Assembly: GCA_028386065.3 (NCBI GenBank)
Contig: JAKUCV010006247.1
Span: forward strand, 52,755 to 116,754
Direction of reading: 5' to 3'
Source: Turnera subulata
Lineage: Eukaryota; Streptophyta; Magnoliopsida; Malpighiales; Passifloraceae
Length of the DNA stretch: 64,000 nucleotides
Part shown: piece by piece, positions 15,312 to 27,312 of the stretch
Numbering within the stretch: position 1 is the stretch's first letter
How the letters are laid out: every line of letters starts with the position of its first letter
Translations under genes and position numbers: made by a program
Notes under the pieces: generated by a model
Told to the model about the DNA's origin: nothing
Database searches by the model: none
Seen by the model: the letters and a program-made list of their open reading frames with translations, nothing else

Positions 15312-16609
15312 TTGAAGTGCATGAAATTACGCATAGTTTACAGCTCACACTGTCGTCTTTTGGCTTTGCATTCATCTATTATTCATGCATTTAGGTATCA
15401 AATCACTTCTTTTACCATCAAAACTACCTTTCCTCATCCTTGGTTTCGTTCAGGCGCATTTTGGTGCAATTTGGAGTTTATTTGGCGACTTTTGGTTCAG
15501 CAGCGCCGCTGCTAGTACAAATGGTCCAGACTGCCAACAGCGACGCTTTCGGCATGAAGCTTCGAATCAGAACTTTATTTTTGACGAATTTCTCCTACAT
15601 CTTAGGAGCTTGAAGTCGGTGCATTTGGAAGTTCCCTCTTTGGAAAGAAGTTTTTGCCACTTTTATGAAGATTTCTTATTCTCCAAGATTTAGGGTTTTT
15701 AGTTGAAGGCTTTATAAATATGAAGAGATAAAAACCCTAAGGACACAGGGGTTCTACTGGAAGAAGTCGGCAACAAGTTTTGAAGGCGAAAGAAAAGTGA
15801 CTCTCTTTAGATTTTTGCAATTGTAATGACGACAACCATGTTTTTACTATTTCTTTATTCCTCCATGAACTAAATCTTCTATCTAGGTTCAAGGGATGTA
15901 GCTACAGATTCATGTTTGGTTTATAATTCAGTTTCTGGTTTTCGTTGATTCGTTTCTATCTTGATTTGATATAGAGTGCTTAACAGTGTCTATGGCCTGA
16001 TCACCCATAAACACTACCTTAGACGACTTAGCGACGGGCCTAACGGTGAAACTAGGAACTCAGAACGTTCTATATCAGGCCTCTACTTTACCTGCTGTCG
16101 AAAGAAGTTTTTAGGGTAGTTGAGGATAACAGCGCTTGGCACAGCGACACTGCGCCCTAGGAAAGAGCTTCACTGGCGAAAGCGGGCTGTTCGGAACTAG
16201 GGTAGGTTTGTTTCTATACGTGACAATAGTAATAAACACTTTAGGTCAGGTTGCCCTTCAAGATAGGCGAGTTAAAGCATCCGAACATTGGTTTGTACTT
16301 CGACAGCGACGCTGTAGTGAACCCCGAAAAACCTAGGTTTCCCATCACTGCTTTCTAAACCTCCAGAACTCGATCTTAGTTGATTTACTCTGCTTTAATT
16401 TACTTCCGATTTAATTCACTCTTTTATTTATTGTTTATTTAGTTTATTAATTGCGAGCACTGCTCTCAAATCTCGGTATATTTACTTTTATGTTTTTTTA
16501 TCAGTCTAATCAATTGAGGAGTGCTAAGGACAGTGTTATTTTCCAGTCCCTGTGAATCCCTTGTTTACTACAGCAACGCTGTATACTTGCAGCACGTTTT
16601 GCGACGAAC
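15312..16609 (+). mobile_element. Probable solo LTR of a large retrotransposon
   Basis: About 1.3 kb that interrupts the sequence otherwise shared by all units (AACTAAACTACTC|GAACACC in unit 1). It is bounded by near-repeats AACAG (15307-15311) and AACAC (16610-16614). It holds a promoter-like GGCTTTATAAATATGAAGAG near 15710 and no pol gene. Its end, with CCAGTCCCTGTGAATCCC, resembles the ends of long plant gypsy LTRs. The short open frames in it (for example 15385-15693) are not recognised. Exact ends and family are uncertain. Confidence 0.5.
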
Positions 16610-17551
16610 AACACCCCCATTTTTTCATGTGCCTATTCATTTGTGAATAATAAATCTGGAATTTGCCTTGGATATAGATGTTGTTGTCACAATTTGTCCT
16701 CCGCAATTGTATGTCCTAGAAAAGTAGAAAGCAGGTGGACACCCCGGTATAAAGGGTTTGTGGCTCGGAGCTCTCCAATGCTTCTTAAGTTAGAATAAGG
16801 AAATTTGTCCGTGAAAAATAGAAAGGCAAGAGAAAGTTTTGCTCAACATACTCTTAACTTAGCACTCTTGGTGCTTATCTAATCTTCTTCCTGCTCATAA
16901 TTTTCAGAAGTCCTTTTTCAAGAAGATGGATTCCAACTCCAAGAGAGTACGCAACTGCATTTCACATATTAGGCTTAGCATTAGTTGCTGAGATTTTCAG
17001 TTGATCATTTCGACCAACGAGGCTATAATCCTCATCCTTTTGGGTATATATTGTTAGCATATATACGTTTGTTGGAAGAAACCCTGATGATCAACATGTA
17101 TAAATTGTGGCAAAAAAAAAATCAACATGTATAAATGGCATTGATCAAGAAGGGAGCATTAATATTGATGAAGGAGATGAGGAGCTACTATCTTCACTTC
17201 CCAAACTATGGAATGTGGGTTATTTCCACAACTACCAAGGCTTCTGGTGTCGTGCAAAGAGAGGTCGTGCCATAGCTTCCTGGCAAAAGCACTTTCAAGC
17301 AGAAAACACAGACACCGTAATTGTAACCATGCCAAAATGAGGTACCACTTTTTTTTGATGCTAAAATGAGGTACCACTTGGTTGAAAGCTCTGGTTTATG
17401 CCATTCAAACACGTTCAATATACTCCCCTTCTCAAAGTCCATTGCACTCCTTTAACCCTCACGACCTTGTACCTTTCTTCGAGTACAATATTCTTTATGC
17501 AAACAAACAAGTTCCTGACCTATCTGCAATGCCATCCTCCTGTGATGCTTT

Positions 17552-17909
17552 TGATACGCCTGGAAAGGACGTATCAAGAAAAGAAGGTTTAGAGAAGAGA
17601 AGAGAAGAAAATAAAAGATAGAGGAAATAGGATTCTTATTCATCTGACTATTTCTACAAAGGTGGGTGGCATATAAATATCCATGACATGACCATAACCG
17701 TTAACCTGATAAGGTATAACTGAGGTACGAATATGGTCAAAGTACACAGTACAATAACCCAACCATGGTAAGGTAGCCAGTAGCCAAATCCAACTTAACA
17801 ACTCAACAAGACATAAAGGACACTCAATACTGAATAAGCAAATGACAAACATTACAAATAACAATACTGAAATAAGTAGACGACTAGTCACCGATTCCAC
17901 ACTGCATCA
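17552..17909 (-). repeat. Gypsy 3' LTR
   Basis: 358 bp, TGATACGCC to CTGCATCA on +. Matches 22941-23298 except at about five positions. Confidence 0.92.
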
Positions 17910-17921
17910 ATACCCTCCCGT

Positions 17922-19226
17922 TCAAACAACCTTGTCCACAAGGTTGCGTTCAACTTCAAACTGTGCAGCCACAGCAGCAGCAAATTTAGGAAAGCGTGAA
18001 GCAATCATCTCAGCAAATTCCCAAGTAGCTTCTTCCTCTGTTTGACCAGACCATTGAATCAACCACTGAGTGGCAGCAGTATTGTTTCTAGGCACAATTC
18101 TTCTTTGTAAAATGGCAATAGGCTGCAAGCTGACTTCATCTAGAGGAACCAAGTTCGGATGAACTGGAGAAGGACTTAGTCCATCAGCCTTCTTTAATTG
18201 CAAAACATGAAAGACAGGGTGTATCTTGGCCCTTGGAGGCAATTCCAGCTTATAAGCAACAGGTCCAATACGTTGAACCACACAATAAGGTCCGAAGAAG
18301 CGAGGAGCCAGCTTAGTATTCGAACGCTGCTGCACTGAGCTCTGCCGGAATGCCTGCAACTTAAGAAAGACCCAATCTCCCACCAAGAACTGCCTGTCAG
18401 TGCGCCCCTTGTCTGCTAAATTCTTCATACGAACTTGAGCTTTGATGAACTGTTCCTTGAGCAACTTAATCATTTCCTCCTTAGTTTGAAGATGCTGATT
18501 GACTACCTTATTAACCGAATCCCCAGCTATATAAGGAACATGCAATGGAGGCGGATACCCAAACAAAGCTTGAAATGGGCTCATGTTCAAGGTGGAATGA
18601 AAGCTAGTGTTATACCAATGTTGCGCTAAGGACAACCACTTACTCCAAGCTTTAGGTTGCTGGTTACAAAAACATCTTAAGTATTGCTCCACACTGCGAT
18701 TTACTACTTCACTCTGCCCATCTGTTTGAGGATGGTAAGCAGTAGAGTAGTATAAATGCACCCCTTGTAGACGAAAGAATTCCTTCCAGAATGAGCTCAG
18801 GAAAATTGGATCCCTATCTGAAATAATACGAGCTGGCAAGCCATGCATCTTGTAAACAGAATCCACAAAAACTTGTGCCACCGAGGAAGCTGTATAAGGA
18901 TGAGAGAGAGCACAGAAATGAGCAAACTTTGTAAGAATGTCAACAATCACCATTATCACTTCTTTCCCACCCGATTTAGGCAAGCCTTCAATGAAATCCA
19001 TAGTGACATCAGTAAACACTGCTTCAGGAACAGGTAAAGGCTGTAGTAAACCGGGGGAAGCAACATTTTCATATTTATTTTGCTGGCAGACAACACAGCC
19101 CCTCACAAACTCCCTTACTTGCCGATGCATTCCCTTCCAATAAAAATACATGCTGATGTGTTTAGTGGTAACAGAGGCATCAGAATGTCCACCCCAAGAA
19201 GTGGAATGGAAAAGAGTAATGATCTT
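17922..19226 (-). pseudogene. Gypsy integrase with chromodomain-like C terminus
   Basis: Open from just after an in-frame TAG at 19227-19229. It has the zinc-binding end with RGCVVCQQNKY, the integrase core with VTMDFIEGLPKSGG, IISDRDPIFLSSFWKE and AYHPQTDGQSEVVNRSVEQY (the D, D and E positions are present), then GDWVFLKLQ and GPVAYKLELPPRAKIHPVFHV. The last ~60 residues (ILQRRIVPRNN, QWLIQWSG, EATWEF) are chromodomain-like; such domains steer insertion to chromatin marks in chromoviruses. The frame is shared with the RNase H piece, so only the nonsense codon separates them. Confidence 0.9.
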
Positions 19227-20544
19227 CTATTGCAATACTTGATCTCGGCCAACTACCAATTTCCCAAGTCTTCTTAACAGTCCATTAGTCCAAGCATACT
19301 TGGGTATTATCTGACCTTGCTGCAATTGAGTGATCTTGGTCTGGAGTTTGTCATCACCTAGCCAAGATGCCTTAACTTCATCCAACAACCCAACATCGAT
19401 ACTTGAAATGGCAATAGTGAAAAGAGTGGCACTATGAATACGAGATAAAGCATCAGCAGCGACATTTTCCTTGCCTTTCTTGTAGCTGATTTCATAATCC
19501 AAAGCAAGAAGTTTAGCCAACCAAGCAGCCTGACTAGTAGTAGTAACCCGTTGTTCCAGCAAATGCTTCAAGCTTTGATGATCAGTTCTAATAATAAAAG
19601 TGTTGGTCCAACAAGTACCTTTCCCATTTTTCAACTGCATAAAGAATAGTTAGTAGTTCTTTCTCATAAACTAATAGAGAGGCATGTTTGGGAGCAAGAG
19701 CTTTACTAGCATAGGCGATTGGATGTCCAGCTTGCATAAGTACTGCACCTATTCCACCACCAGAGGCATCAGTTTCGATCTCGAAGGGTTTAGAAAAATC
19801 TGGGAGAGCTAGAACAGGGGCTGTAATCAGTGCATTTTTTAGCTTGTCAAAAGCCAAATGTGCAGTAGGGGACCAATAAAAAGAATTCTGCTTCAAGAGA
19901 TCATTAAGTGGCTTCGAGATTAACCCATAATGAGCTATGAATCTTCGATAATAGCCAGCAAGGCCTAGAAACCCCTTGAGATCTCTCACCGAAAGTGGTA
20001 AAGGCCAATTCTGGACAGATTCAATCTTCTTTGGGTTTGTACTCACTCCATCACTAGAAATATAGTGACCCAAATATTCCACCTTGCGCACACCAAAGAC
20101 ACACTTGGATCTTTTTAAATAAAGAAAGTTCTCCTGGAAGATCATAAAAACCTGCCGCAAATGCTCCAAGTGCCTTTCAATAGAAGGGCTGTACACTAAT
20201 ATGTCGTCAAAGAATACAAGAACAAACTTCCTCAAGAAGAGCCTAAATAAAGCATTCATTAAGCTCTGAAATGTGGCAGGGGCATTAGTGAGGCCGAAAG
20301 GCATAACCAAAAATTCATAGTGCCCCTCATGAGTGCAAAAATTGGTCTTAAAAATATCAGCAGGGTGCATACGAATTTGGTGATATCCAGATCTCAAATC
20401 CAACTTAGAAAAAATAGCAGAACCATGCAGCTCATCAATTAACTCCTCAATTAAGGGAATAGGGAACTTATCTTTCACAGTACTGGCATTAAGGGCGCGA
20501 TAATCGATACACATGCGCCAAGTTCCATCTTTTTTTCTTGACAA
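19227..20544 (-). pseudogene. Gypsy reverse transcriptase and RNase H, two frames
   Basis: RT (19588-20544) has [44 protein letters not shown] and the catalytic FFDDILVYS (near 20205-20230). RNase H starts [16 protein letters not shown] and continues in another frame at 19227-19640 with RTDHQSLKHLLEQ and NVAADALSR. A frameshift therefore lies between 19588 and 19640, and TAG ends the second piece. A third break, in the T-run near 20530-20537, separates RT from gag-protease. Confidence 0.9.
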
Positions 20545-22903
20545 GCACTACAGGAGAAGAGAAGGGGCTGGTGCTATGGCGAATGATCCCTGCTTGCAGC
20601 ATTTCATCAACAAGATGCTCAATAACATCTTTCTGTAGAGTGGAGTGCTTGTATGGACGAAGATTGATAGCAGAAGTACCCTCCATTAAAGGAATTCTGT
20701 GATCATGTGAACGAGGTGGAGGCAATGTTTTTGGTTCCTCAAAGAGAGTTGCAAACTCCTGCAAGAGTGGTTCAATAACAACCATAGCCCCTGGAACCAA
20801 ATCAGCATCAGATGTAGTGACTGCTTCAGTAATAGAAAAGGAAGTTGGCTCGGTTTTTTCTTGCTGCAGCAAATATGGATTTTGAGCCAGTGCATGGAGG
20901 GAAGGTGGGCTATCCGTCAATCCCTGCAAAGTAACTTGCTGTCCAGCTTTACAATAAGTCAGTTGTTTAAGTTTGAAATTGCAAATCATATTATTAAACT
21001 GCTCCAACCAGTCAATTCCCAATACCAAGTCATAACCAGCAATATCCATAACAAGAACATCAGTAGTGTAAGAATGACCCTGCATACTCCAAGAAAAAAT
21101 AGGGCAATGATTGGTACAGGACAGTGGTTTTCCATCTGCTATGGTAACCTTTAATGGAGGAATTGGATTAAGCAGACAGCCCAGCTTAGTTGCACAAGAA
21201 GAGCTCAAAATATTGGCAGAACTGCCAGAATCAATTAAGATATAAATTTGAACGGTGCCAACAGTTCCAAGGACCCGAATAGACTTGTTGCCAAATCCAC
21301 CTGAAACTGCATAGAAAGGTACCTGCACATCCTGTACATCTTCAGAGTTAACATCAGTAGGTGAGTGGATAGAATATAGGATTTCCTCTCCACTCAAGTC
21401 CGGCTCATTATCATCAGCTTGGTCTCCGCCCACCGAAATAACAAAAAATTGTTTGTTTTTGCAGCGATGTCCCAGCTCAAATTTCTCCTTACAATAAAAA
21501 CAAAGCCCCTTAGCACGCAAGGCCTCCCTCTCCTTAGGGTTAAGCTTAGTGAAGGTAGGGAATGGTTTTCGGAAGGTGTTAGTTTGGGAGGTGGAAGCTT
21601 CTGTTTTGGAGTAGGAAGGGGACGAGTGTGTGGTTGGAAGAGCCATTGGTTGTTGTTTGGGATAGGTGAGTAACAGTGGTGCTTTAGAGGGAAGGGAGCT
21701 CGGATAGGTTAGAGCTGGTAAGGGTTTTTTGGTGCGGGTGTAAGAGTCCCTTGCAATAAATTGAGCCTCCTTCATCTTGGCTAAAGAATAAGCATCTGTA
21801 AGATTTGCCGGTTTGAGACACCGGACATCTAACTCCAAATCCTCTCGTAACCCACCCAAGAATAAGCTCAGTGCATTGGCAGGGTCTATATTAACCCTGG
21901 TAGCTAGCTCATCAAAAGTATCCAAATAAACCTGAAGGTCACCCTCTTGGCGCAACTGTTTAAGAGCTGCCATAGGGTCATCATGGGTACGGCTACCAAA
22001 CCGAGAACAAATAGCAAAACTAAATTCAGCCCAACTAACAGGGGTGGTAAAGGGTCGATTCTTAATATAAACTTGGTACCACTGAATTGCTTTCCCATCA
22101 AGATGAAGAGAAGCTAATCGCACCCTCTGGAGATCAGTAAGAAATTCATATTCAAAGTACTGATTGCAACGATAAATCCAGGCATTCGGGTCATAACCAT
22201 CAAACCGGGGAAATTCTAGTTTTCGTTTTTTGGTAAGGATGAGTTGGTCATCAGTAACTGGGGTTGGCTTCCAAGAAGGCAGAGGTGAAGGAGAGTAGTG
22301 TAACCCATGACTAAAGAACCCAGAAGTAGGTAAAGAGACAGCAGGGAAAGATCCATCAACGGGCAACACAGGTGGTAATAGGGAAGAAGTTACCGAAGGA
22401 GAAGAGGATACCTCAAGGGAGTGGGTTACTGGTGGAAAGGTGGAAGTGGCAGTGGAAAATGGGATGGTGGTCATCCGAGAGGGAGACACGGAGCCGATTG
22501 GTGCTGAAAAGGTACCAAAAGTGGGTGCAGGAGTGGGTTGAGCTGCTAAAACCGTGGAGTAAGAGGGGAAGGTGCTGGGTCCAACAGAGAGAGCTGAAGA
22601 AGAGGCCGTGGTGGGAAGCGGCCCGAGGATCGAAGCCGACACAGCTGGGTAAGTGAGGGCCGGAGTAGATCTGGGGTAAAGGAGCTGTCGGAGCTCATTA
22701 AACTGAGAAGCGAGCTTAGTAACAGCATCAGAACTGTCACGTTGAAGCTGCTCCAACTGAGAGGTGACTTGTTGTTGCATCTCTGTTAAACGGGTCTGGG
22801 TCTCAAGTTGAAGCTTATCAAGATGGGAATGGGTATCCTTGGTGGAAGCCTTGAAGGCCTTATCAAGGCGTTTGAGGTCTTGAGAACGGGTACCGTCAGC
22901 CAT
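20489..22903 (-). pseudogene. Gypsy gag-protease reading frame
   Basis: About 804 residues from the ATG at 22903 (MADGTRSQDLKRLDKAFK), running into the RT start before the frame is lost. A coiled, glutamine-rich N terminus and a Ser/Thr/Pro-rich stretch are followed by the gag core (FPRFDGYDPNAWIYRCNQYF, VSWAEFSFAICSRFG), a zinc knuckle CFYCKEKFELGHRC (about 466-480) and the aspartic protease site LIDSGSSANIL (about 555-565). The frame is open over its whole length, which fits a young insertion. Confidence 0.9.
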
Positions 22904-22940
22904 CACGCCCACAGGTCCGGACGATGGCTCCGCTACCACT

Positions 22941-23298
22941 TGATACGCCTGGAAAGGACGTATCTAGAAAAGAAGGTTTAGAGAAGAGAAGAGAAGAAAA
23001 TAGAAGATAGAGGAAATAGGATTCTTATTCATCTGACTATTTCCACAAAGGTGGGTGGCATATAAATATCCATGACATGACCATAACCGTTAACCTGATA
23101 AGGTATAACTGAGGTATGAATATGGTCAAAGTACACAGTACAATAACCCAACCATGGTAAGGTAGCCAGTAGCCAAATCCAACTTAACAACTCAACAAGA
23201 CATAAAGGACACTCAATACTGAATAAGCAAATGACAAACATTACAAATAACAATACTGAAATAAGTAGACGACTAGTTACCGATTCCACACTGCATCA
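22941..23298 (-). repeat. Gypsy 5' LTR
   Basis: 358 bp, the partner of 17552-17909. Two bases separate it from the primer-binding site at 22926-22938. Confidence 0.92.
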
Positions 23299-23897
23299 GC
23301 TTGCAACCCACGTACCATATCTTTCTTTGCCAGAGTCCATCAAGAATTCTAGCTGTACAATTGTTTATCTATGCAGGAATCCATTGGATACTTTTATCTC
23401 ATGGTGGCATTTCATTTCCAAATTAAAAGGAGAAACCTTTGGACCAATCCCAATGGAGGATTGCTTTGATATGTACTGCCAAGGAGTTGCAGCTTTTGGT
23501 CCCTATTTCGACCATGTGTTAGGGTACTGGAGAGAGAGCTTGGAAAGACCCGACAAGGTTCTGTTTCTCAAATACGAGCACTTGAAGGCAGACATCAATT
23601 TTCACATTAAAAAGTTGGCAGAGTTCTTGGGAGTTCCATTCTCTTGGGAGGAGGAGAAAGGTGGAGTTATATATAATTAGTGAAATATCTAAGCTATGCA
23701 GCTTCCACAGGTTGATGAATATGGAGCACAATAAGGATGGTAAATCTCTCCCGAATTGTGACAATATGATCTTATTTAGAAGAGGCGAAGTTGGGGATTG
23801 GGTCAATTTTCTTACTCCTACAATGGTGGAACGCTTGAATAATATCATGGAACATAAGTTAACTGGTTCTGGGCTAATTTTCAAGACCACTGTTTAG

Positions 23898-24370
23898 GGT
23901 CTGGTGGTTTGGGCTTGACTATTATATGTGTCGTGTAATATTTTCTTTTTTCTAATTTACAAGACCACTCTTTATCGACTGCTGTTTGGCTTTGGTTCTT
24001 GAATCATAAAAAGGAAAGTAGCACTGCATGTCATGCCTTGACAGTTATGTACTTGTCTCTTTTAATTTATCTTGTAGTATATTCCTAATTAGTAATTATG
24101 GCGTGAGGCAGAGGTTGTGTATTAATTTTAAATTTATAATGCCTGTATTTTTGTTTTACGGACACAACAAAATAACAATGTTATTCTACGAGAGAGTGAT
24201 CACTTCAAACGTTGCTGATCCTTGAAGACTGTTTATGACATTCTATATATATCGAGATTAATTAATCTTTATGTTTTTTCGTGTTGTGTCTTCTGATTGT
24301 ATGGGTATTAGTTAACTAGTTGATTCTCAAATAAAGAAATTAAAAACAAAAAAAAAGTACTCGTCGAAAT
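23898..24370. other. Sulfotransferase 3' flank, shared with kiwellin upstream DNA
   Basis: 24010-24225 is closely similar to 27010-27183 (upstream of the kiwellin gene) and to 35405-35480 plus 38690-38815 (upstream of the kiwellin pseudogene). The sulfotransferase and kiwellin genes were therefore direct neighbours before later insertions. No coding sequence. Confidence 0.7.
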
Positions 24371-24963
24371 GTAGGGTGAGCACCGATCCCAAACAATTCA
24401 AAAATTTTGAATCTCGAATCCAAATAACACTAAATTTGAAATTCCAAATAGTCCAAATAAGCATCAAAATTCGGTATAGACAATCCCGAATTATATTTTG
24501 GGTTTGGACTGGACAAGGATTCTAAAACTTTTAGAATCCGAAATCCCGAAAATTTTTATCAAATCGACGTCATTTTAATTTACAACTTTGAGGGTATAAC
24601 TTTTTAAATTTACAAATGAATGCTTTTACTCTTATTCTTACACTTTATTATTAGTTTATGCTTATTAAATCAAGATAAAATTAGTAAAATAGATAGTTCA
24701 AAATTTTTTAAATTATGTAACTTTTAGATTATGTAAATTTGGAAAAATTTTAGATTATTTAGTTTTGTAAATAAATTAAAGAAAATGTAAAGAATTCGGA
24801 ATAATTGGAACTATCCTAAATTATCCAAATCAAAATTCGGTAATTTAGAATTCGGGATATTGGAATTTAGAATTCAGTATGGACAAAGATTTTCACAATT
24901 TCGAGATCCCGAATTCCATACAAATTACATATTCCAATCCAAATTTCGGAATGCTCACCCCTT
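24371..24963. mobile_element. hAT-type MITE
   Basis: About 590 bp of AT-rich sequence with inverted ends TAGGGTGAGCACCGA and, reading in, AGGGGTGAGCATTCCGA. AGGGGTG..CA is a common plant hAT terminus. The flanks GTCGAAAT (24363-24370) and GTCTACAT (24964-24971) agree at 6 of 8 positions, as an aged 8-bp duplication. The inside is full of AATTC/GAATT motifs and is non-coding. Confidence 0.75.
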
Positions 24964-24971
24964 GTCTACAT

Positions 24972-26420
24972 GCATCCCTTGGACTTATAGAGGTTAATTA
25001 GCATCCAATTAATTACGTACCATGAGTTGAGAGCTGACAAACTAATGTAGGCATATCGAAAATTGTAATATGGTACTTTTACCTTTTTTTTCCTTTTTGA
25101 CTTTGATTGATACATCATCTCACCGCATGTTTACACGGTCCAAATTGTAATGGTACTAGAAAATTGCCAAAGGATTGGGAGAAAGTCATTAATTAGTCAT
25201 TATAAGAAAGGAAATGCTAAAGATCAGCACTTTTGTGCCAAAAAAGAAAATTTTGTTAGAAAAAGAAAACATCAACCTCAATGTACCACTTATCCGTCAG
25301 AAGTCCAGGAAAAAAGCAAGTTTGAGAAACATAACACAAAACTCAACAAATATGTAAAAAATGTAATCATGACATGCATCTCCTCTAATATTTCATCAAA
25401 CTTTCCAAACTAAACCGATTATTCTCTTTTTCCCTCTTTCAATAGTAATCAACCTCAACGGTCCTGGCTAAGTTAGCCCCAACAAACAACTGCCACGACA
25501 AGCTTGGAATTTAGGCATTGCAGTATATGCTTTCTGTCAGTATCAGTCATTTGCTAAAGAATGAGATCCTTCCAAGAAATTGAGGTGATGATATGTGTAA
25601 GTGGACTTGTATTACATCTATTCAAGCCGAAACATTCTCTTCTTCTTCCTGTGTCTACAAACTTACTACAGATAGGTTTATTGGTTTATCAATCTGATAT
25701 GGTTGGTGGGTTTGAATAATTTCTTCTTTTAACATAGTGGGTTCGAATAACAATTTGAAATGTGTACATATATTATTAGGCGATATTCTATGTTTTTGGA
25801 TAACTAATACCAGCGTAAGATCCTAAAATTCTCACTGTTGGGCTTGTAGGTAAGTAGGCCACTCCTTTCCCATTAATAAGCAATTATATAACCTCGTGTC
25901 TAGTCACCCAATCCACTGTGTTCCAGATACCCTCCTATACTTTAGCAGAAAAACCACCTCTTTTCAACCGTAGTTGTCTTCTCTTTTTAAAACTCCTCCA
26001 ACGCCTTTTCAATTTCTTCTCAAATCTCTTTCCTCACCCACTCCTTACTAACCTCATTATTGACTAGCTTATGGTCGTCAATGCATCCGGCCAAATATTC
26101 TGGAGTAACTGGGAGGCTGCGACTAGTAGGTAAGTAGGTTTTGAGGAAGAAGGAAGTGAAATAATTATGGAGAAGATAGAAAATTTACTAAAACCCCAAA
26201 TTGATCCTCAACCTAGATTGTAGGTTAGAAAGTTGATAGGCTTCCAAATTTACCCTCGAGCTAGGGTAGATAGTCATGTCGACTCTGAGGGCGGAGTTTG
26301 TTTGAAGGTTCACTCCCGGGCCCTAAAAACATATGTGACGATTGATTTTTTTTTTTAACAACCTTTAGTTGATTAATTATCGGTTCCTTGGCCCTTAACG
26401 GGGGTGGAAGGTAAGAAGTC
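24972..26420. other. Gene-free stretch between sulfotransferase and LRR remnant
   Basis: No recognised coding sequence. The frame at 25150-25413 is basic and low-complexity, without a family match that I can see. Confidence 0.45.
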
Positions 26421-26636
26421 ATATATACCATAGTTATCAAAATTGGACTGTGTTCTGAACCCAATTGGATATTTAAAGATGTTGAATCGATATATACCAT
26501 AGTCATCAGAATCAGACCGTGATCCGAAGCCCAATTTGAATCTTTAGAGGTGTTGAATCGATATAATACCATAGTCATCAGAATCGGACCGTGATCCGAA
26601 GCCCAATTTGGATTATTAGAGGTGTTGAACCGAGTG
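26421..26636. repeat. Minisatellite, three ~70-bp units
   Basis: Three tandem copies starting near 26422, 26491 and 26562, each with ACCATAGT.ATCA and then AGATGTTGAATCGAT or a close variant. Copies two and three are the most alike. The repeated peptide in the antisense frame is only a by-product. Confidence 0.75.
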
Positions 26637-26696
26637 TCCAAGTGAAAGTATAAAACCTGTTGACCCGACTGGTGTTGTGGCGACCTAGTTGAACCG

Positions 26697-26995
26697 ATGA
26701 CACTCAAAGTCTCTCCTGACAATTTCAATTGCTGTAGAGCCGCCATTTGCCCGATTTGAAGAGGAAGTGAGCGGCTGATCGAATTAAATCTCAAGGACAA
26801 AATGAAAAGATCTTTGATACCCCACAATGACAATGGGATGAATGAACTAAAGGAATTGGAATCAAGAACAATGGTTCTTAATGTGGTAAGAAGTCCAATG
26901 CAGTCTGGTAAGGCTTCTTGCAAATTTACTTCGCTCAAGCTTCTTGCGTAACATAGATCAACGGGAATCGAGCCATTGATCTTGTTTAAAAAATG
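26697..26995 (-). pseudogene. Leucine-rich-repeat receptor kinase fragment
   Basis: About 100 residues of LRR ectodomain: LNKINGSIPVDLCYARSLSEVNLQ, LPDCIGLLTTLRTIVLDSN, IPLSLWGIKDLFILSLRFNSISRSLPLQIGQM. These are typical LRR units of plant LRR receptor kinases of the FLS2/EFR-like type. The unit after LQ is shortened and the reading runs into minisatellite sequence. There is no membrane or kinase part beside it. It is a captured or decayed piece, not a gene. Confidence 0.75.
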
Positions 26996-27225
26996 GAAGT
27001 AGCGCTGCATGTCATGCCGTGACAGTAATGTACTTTGTCTCTTTGATTTATCTCATATTATATGTGAGGCAGAGATTGTGTATTAATTTTAAATTCCAAA
27101 TGCCTGTATTTTGTTTTTAACGGATACAAACAGAATAATAATGTTATCCTAGAAAAGAGTGATCACTTCAAACGTTGCTGATCCTTAACTTGTCTGATTC
27201 GGGGTTTTTTCCCAACGGTGCTCAC

Positions 27226-27233
27226 TATAAATA
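27226..27233 (+). promoter_or_regulatory. TATA box of kiwellin gene
   Basis: TATAAATA about 85 bp before the kiwellin start codon. Confidence 0.6.
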
Positions 27234-27312
27234 CTAGCATTGGCAAGTCTCTCACCCACCAAACACAAAACCGACACAAGAACAGGTAGATATACCAAGA
27301 TAAAGAAAAAAA

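Larger units (their letters stand above)
17552..23298 (-). mobile_element. Ty3/gypsy LTR retrotransposon, full-length, decayed coding region
   Basis: A 5.75-kb element on the minus strand with two 358-bp LTRs and the order gag, protease, RT, RNase H, integrase, chromodomain-like end. The 5' LTR is at 22941-23298. Next to it is the primer-binding site TGGTAGCGGAGCC (22926-22938, minus). The purine-rich tract beside the 3' LTR is at 17910-17922. The flanks GCTTT and GCTTG are a 5-bp target duplication with one mismatch. The empty site is seen in the unit-1 sulfotransferase (GGATGCTTGCAACCC). I count five differences between the LTRs by eye, so the insertion is recent. The compact size and chromodomain-like tail suggest a chromovirus, perhaps the Reina group. 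Confidence 0.93.
16927..23897 (+). pseudogene. Cytosolic sulfotransferase pseudogene split by a gypsy element (unit 2)
   Basis: The gene parts are 16927 (ATG of MDSNSKR, tentative) to 17551 and 23299-23897. The first part gives LPKLWNVGYFHNYQGFWCRAKR, SWQKHFQAENTDTVIVTMPK and, after damage, NPHDLVPFFEYNILYANKQVPDLSAMPSS. The second gives [59 protein letters not shown], the region of the conserved 3'-phosphate motif, and after a shift RRGEVGDWVNFL. Lesions: the serine of the PAPS loop PKSGTTW is a TGA stop (near 17338), followed by a ~28-bp partial duplication; a 5.7-kb retrotransposon is inserted; and a stop with frameshift lies near 23670-23690. The family is usually about 320-350 residues and acts in the cytosol. 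Confidence 0.9.

Noticed and set aside
22372..22656. Trp/Lys/Arg-rich frame on + inside the gypsy element
   Set aside because: Shadow of the Ser/Thr/Pro-rich gag coding strand.
26261..26690. C-terminal two thirds of the 249-residue minus frame, with repeated NPNWASDHGPILMT peptide
   Set aside because: Translation of the 70-bp minisatellite, not a protein repeat.
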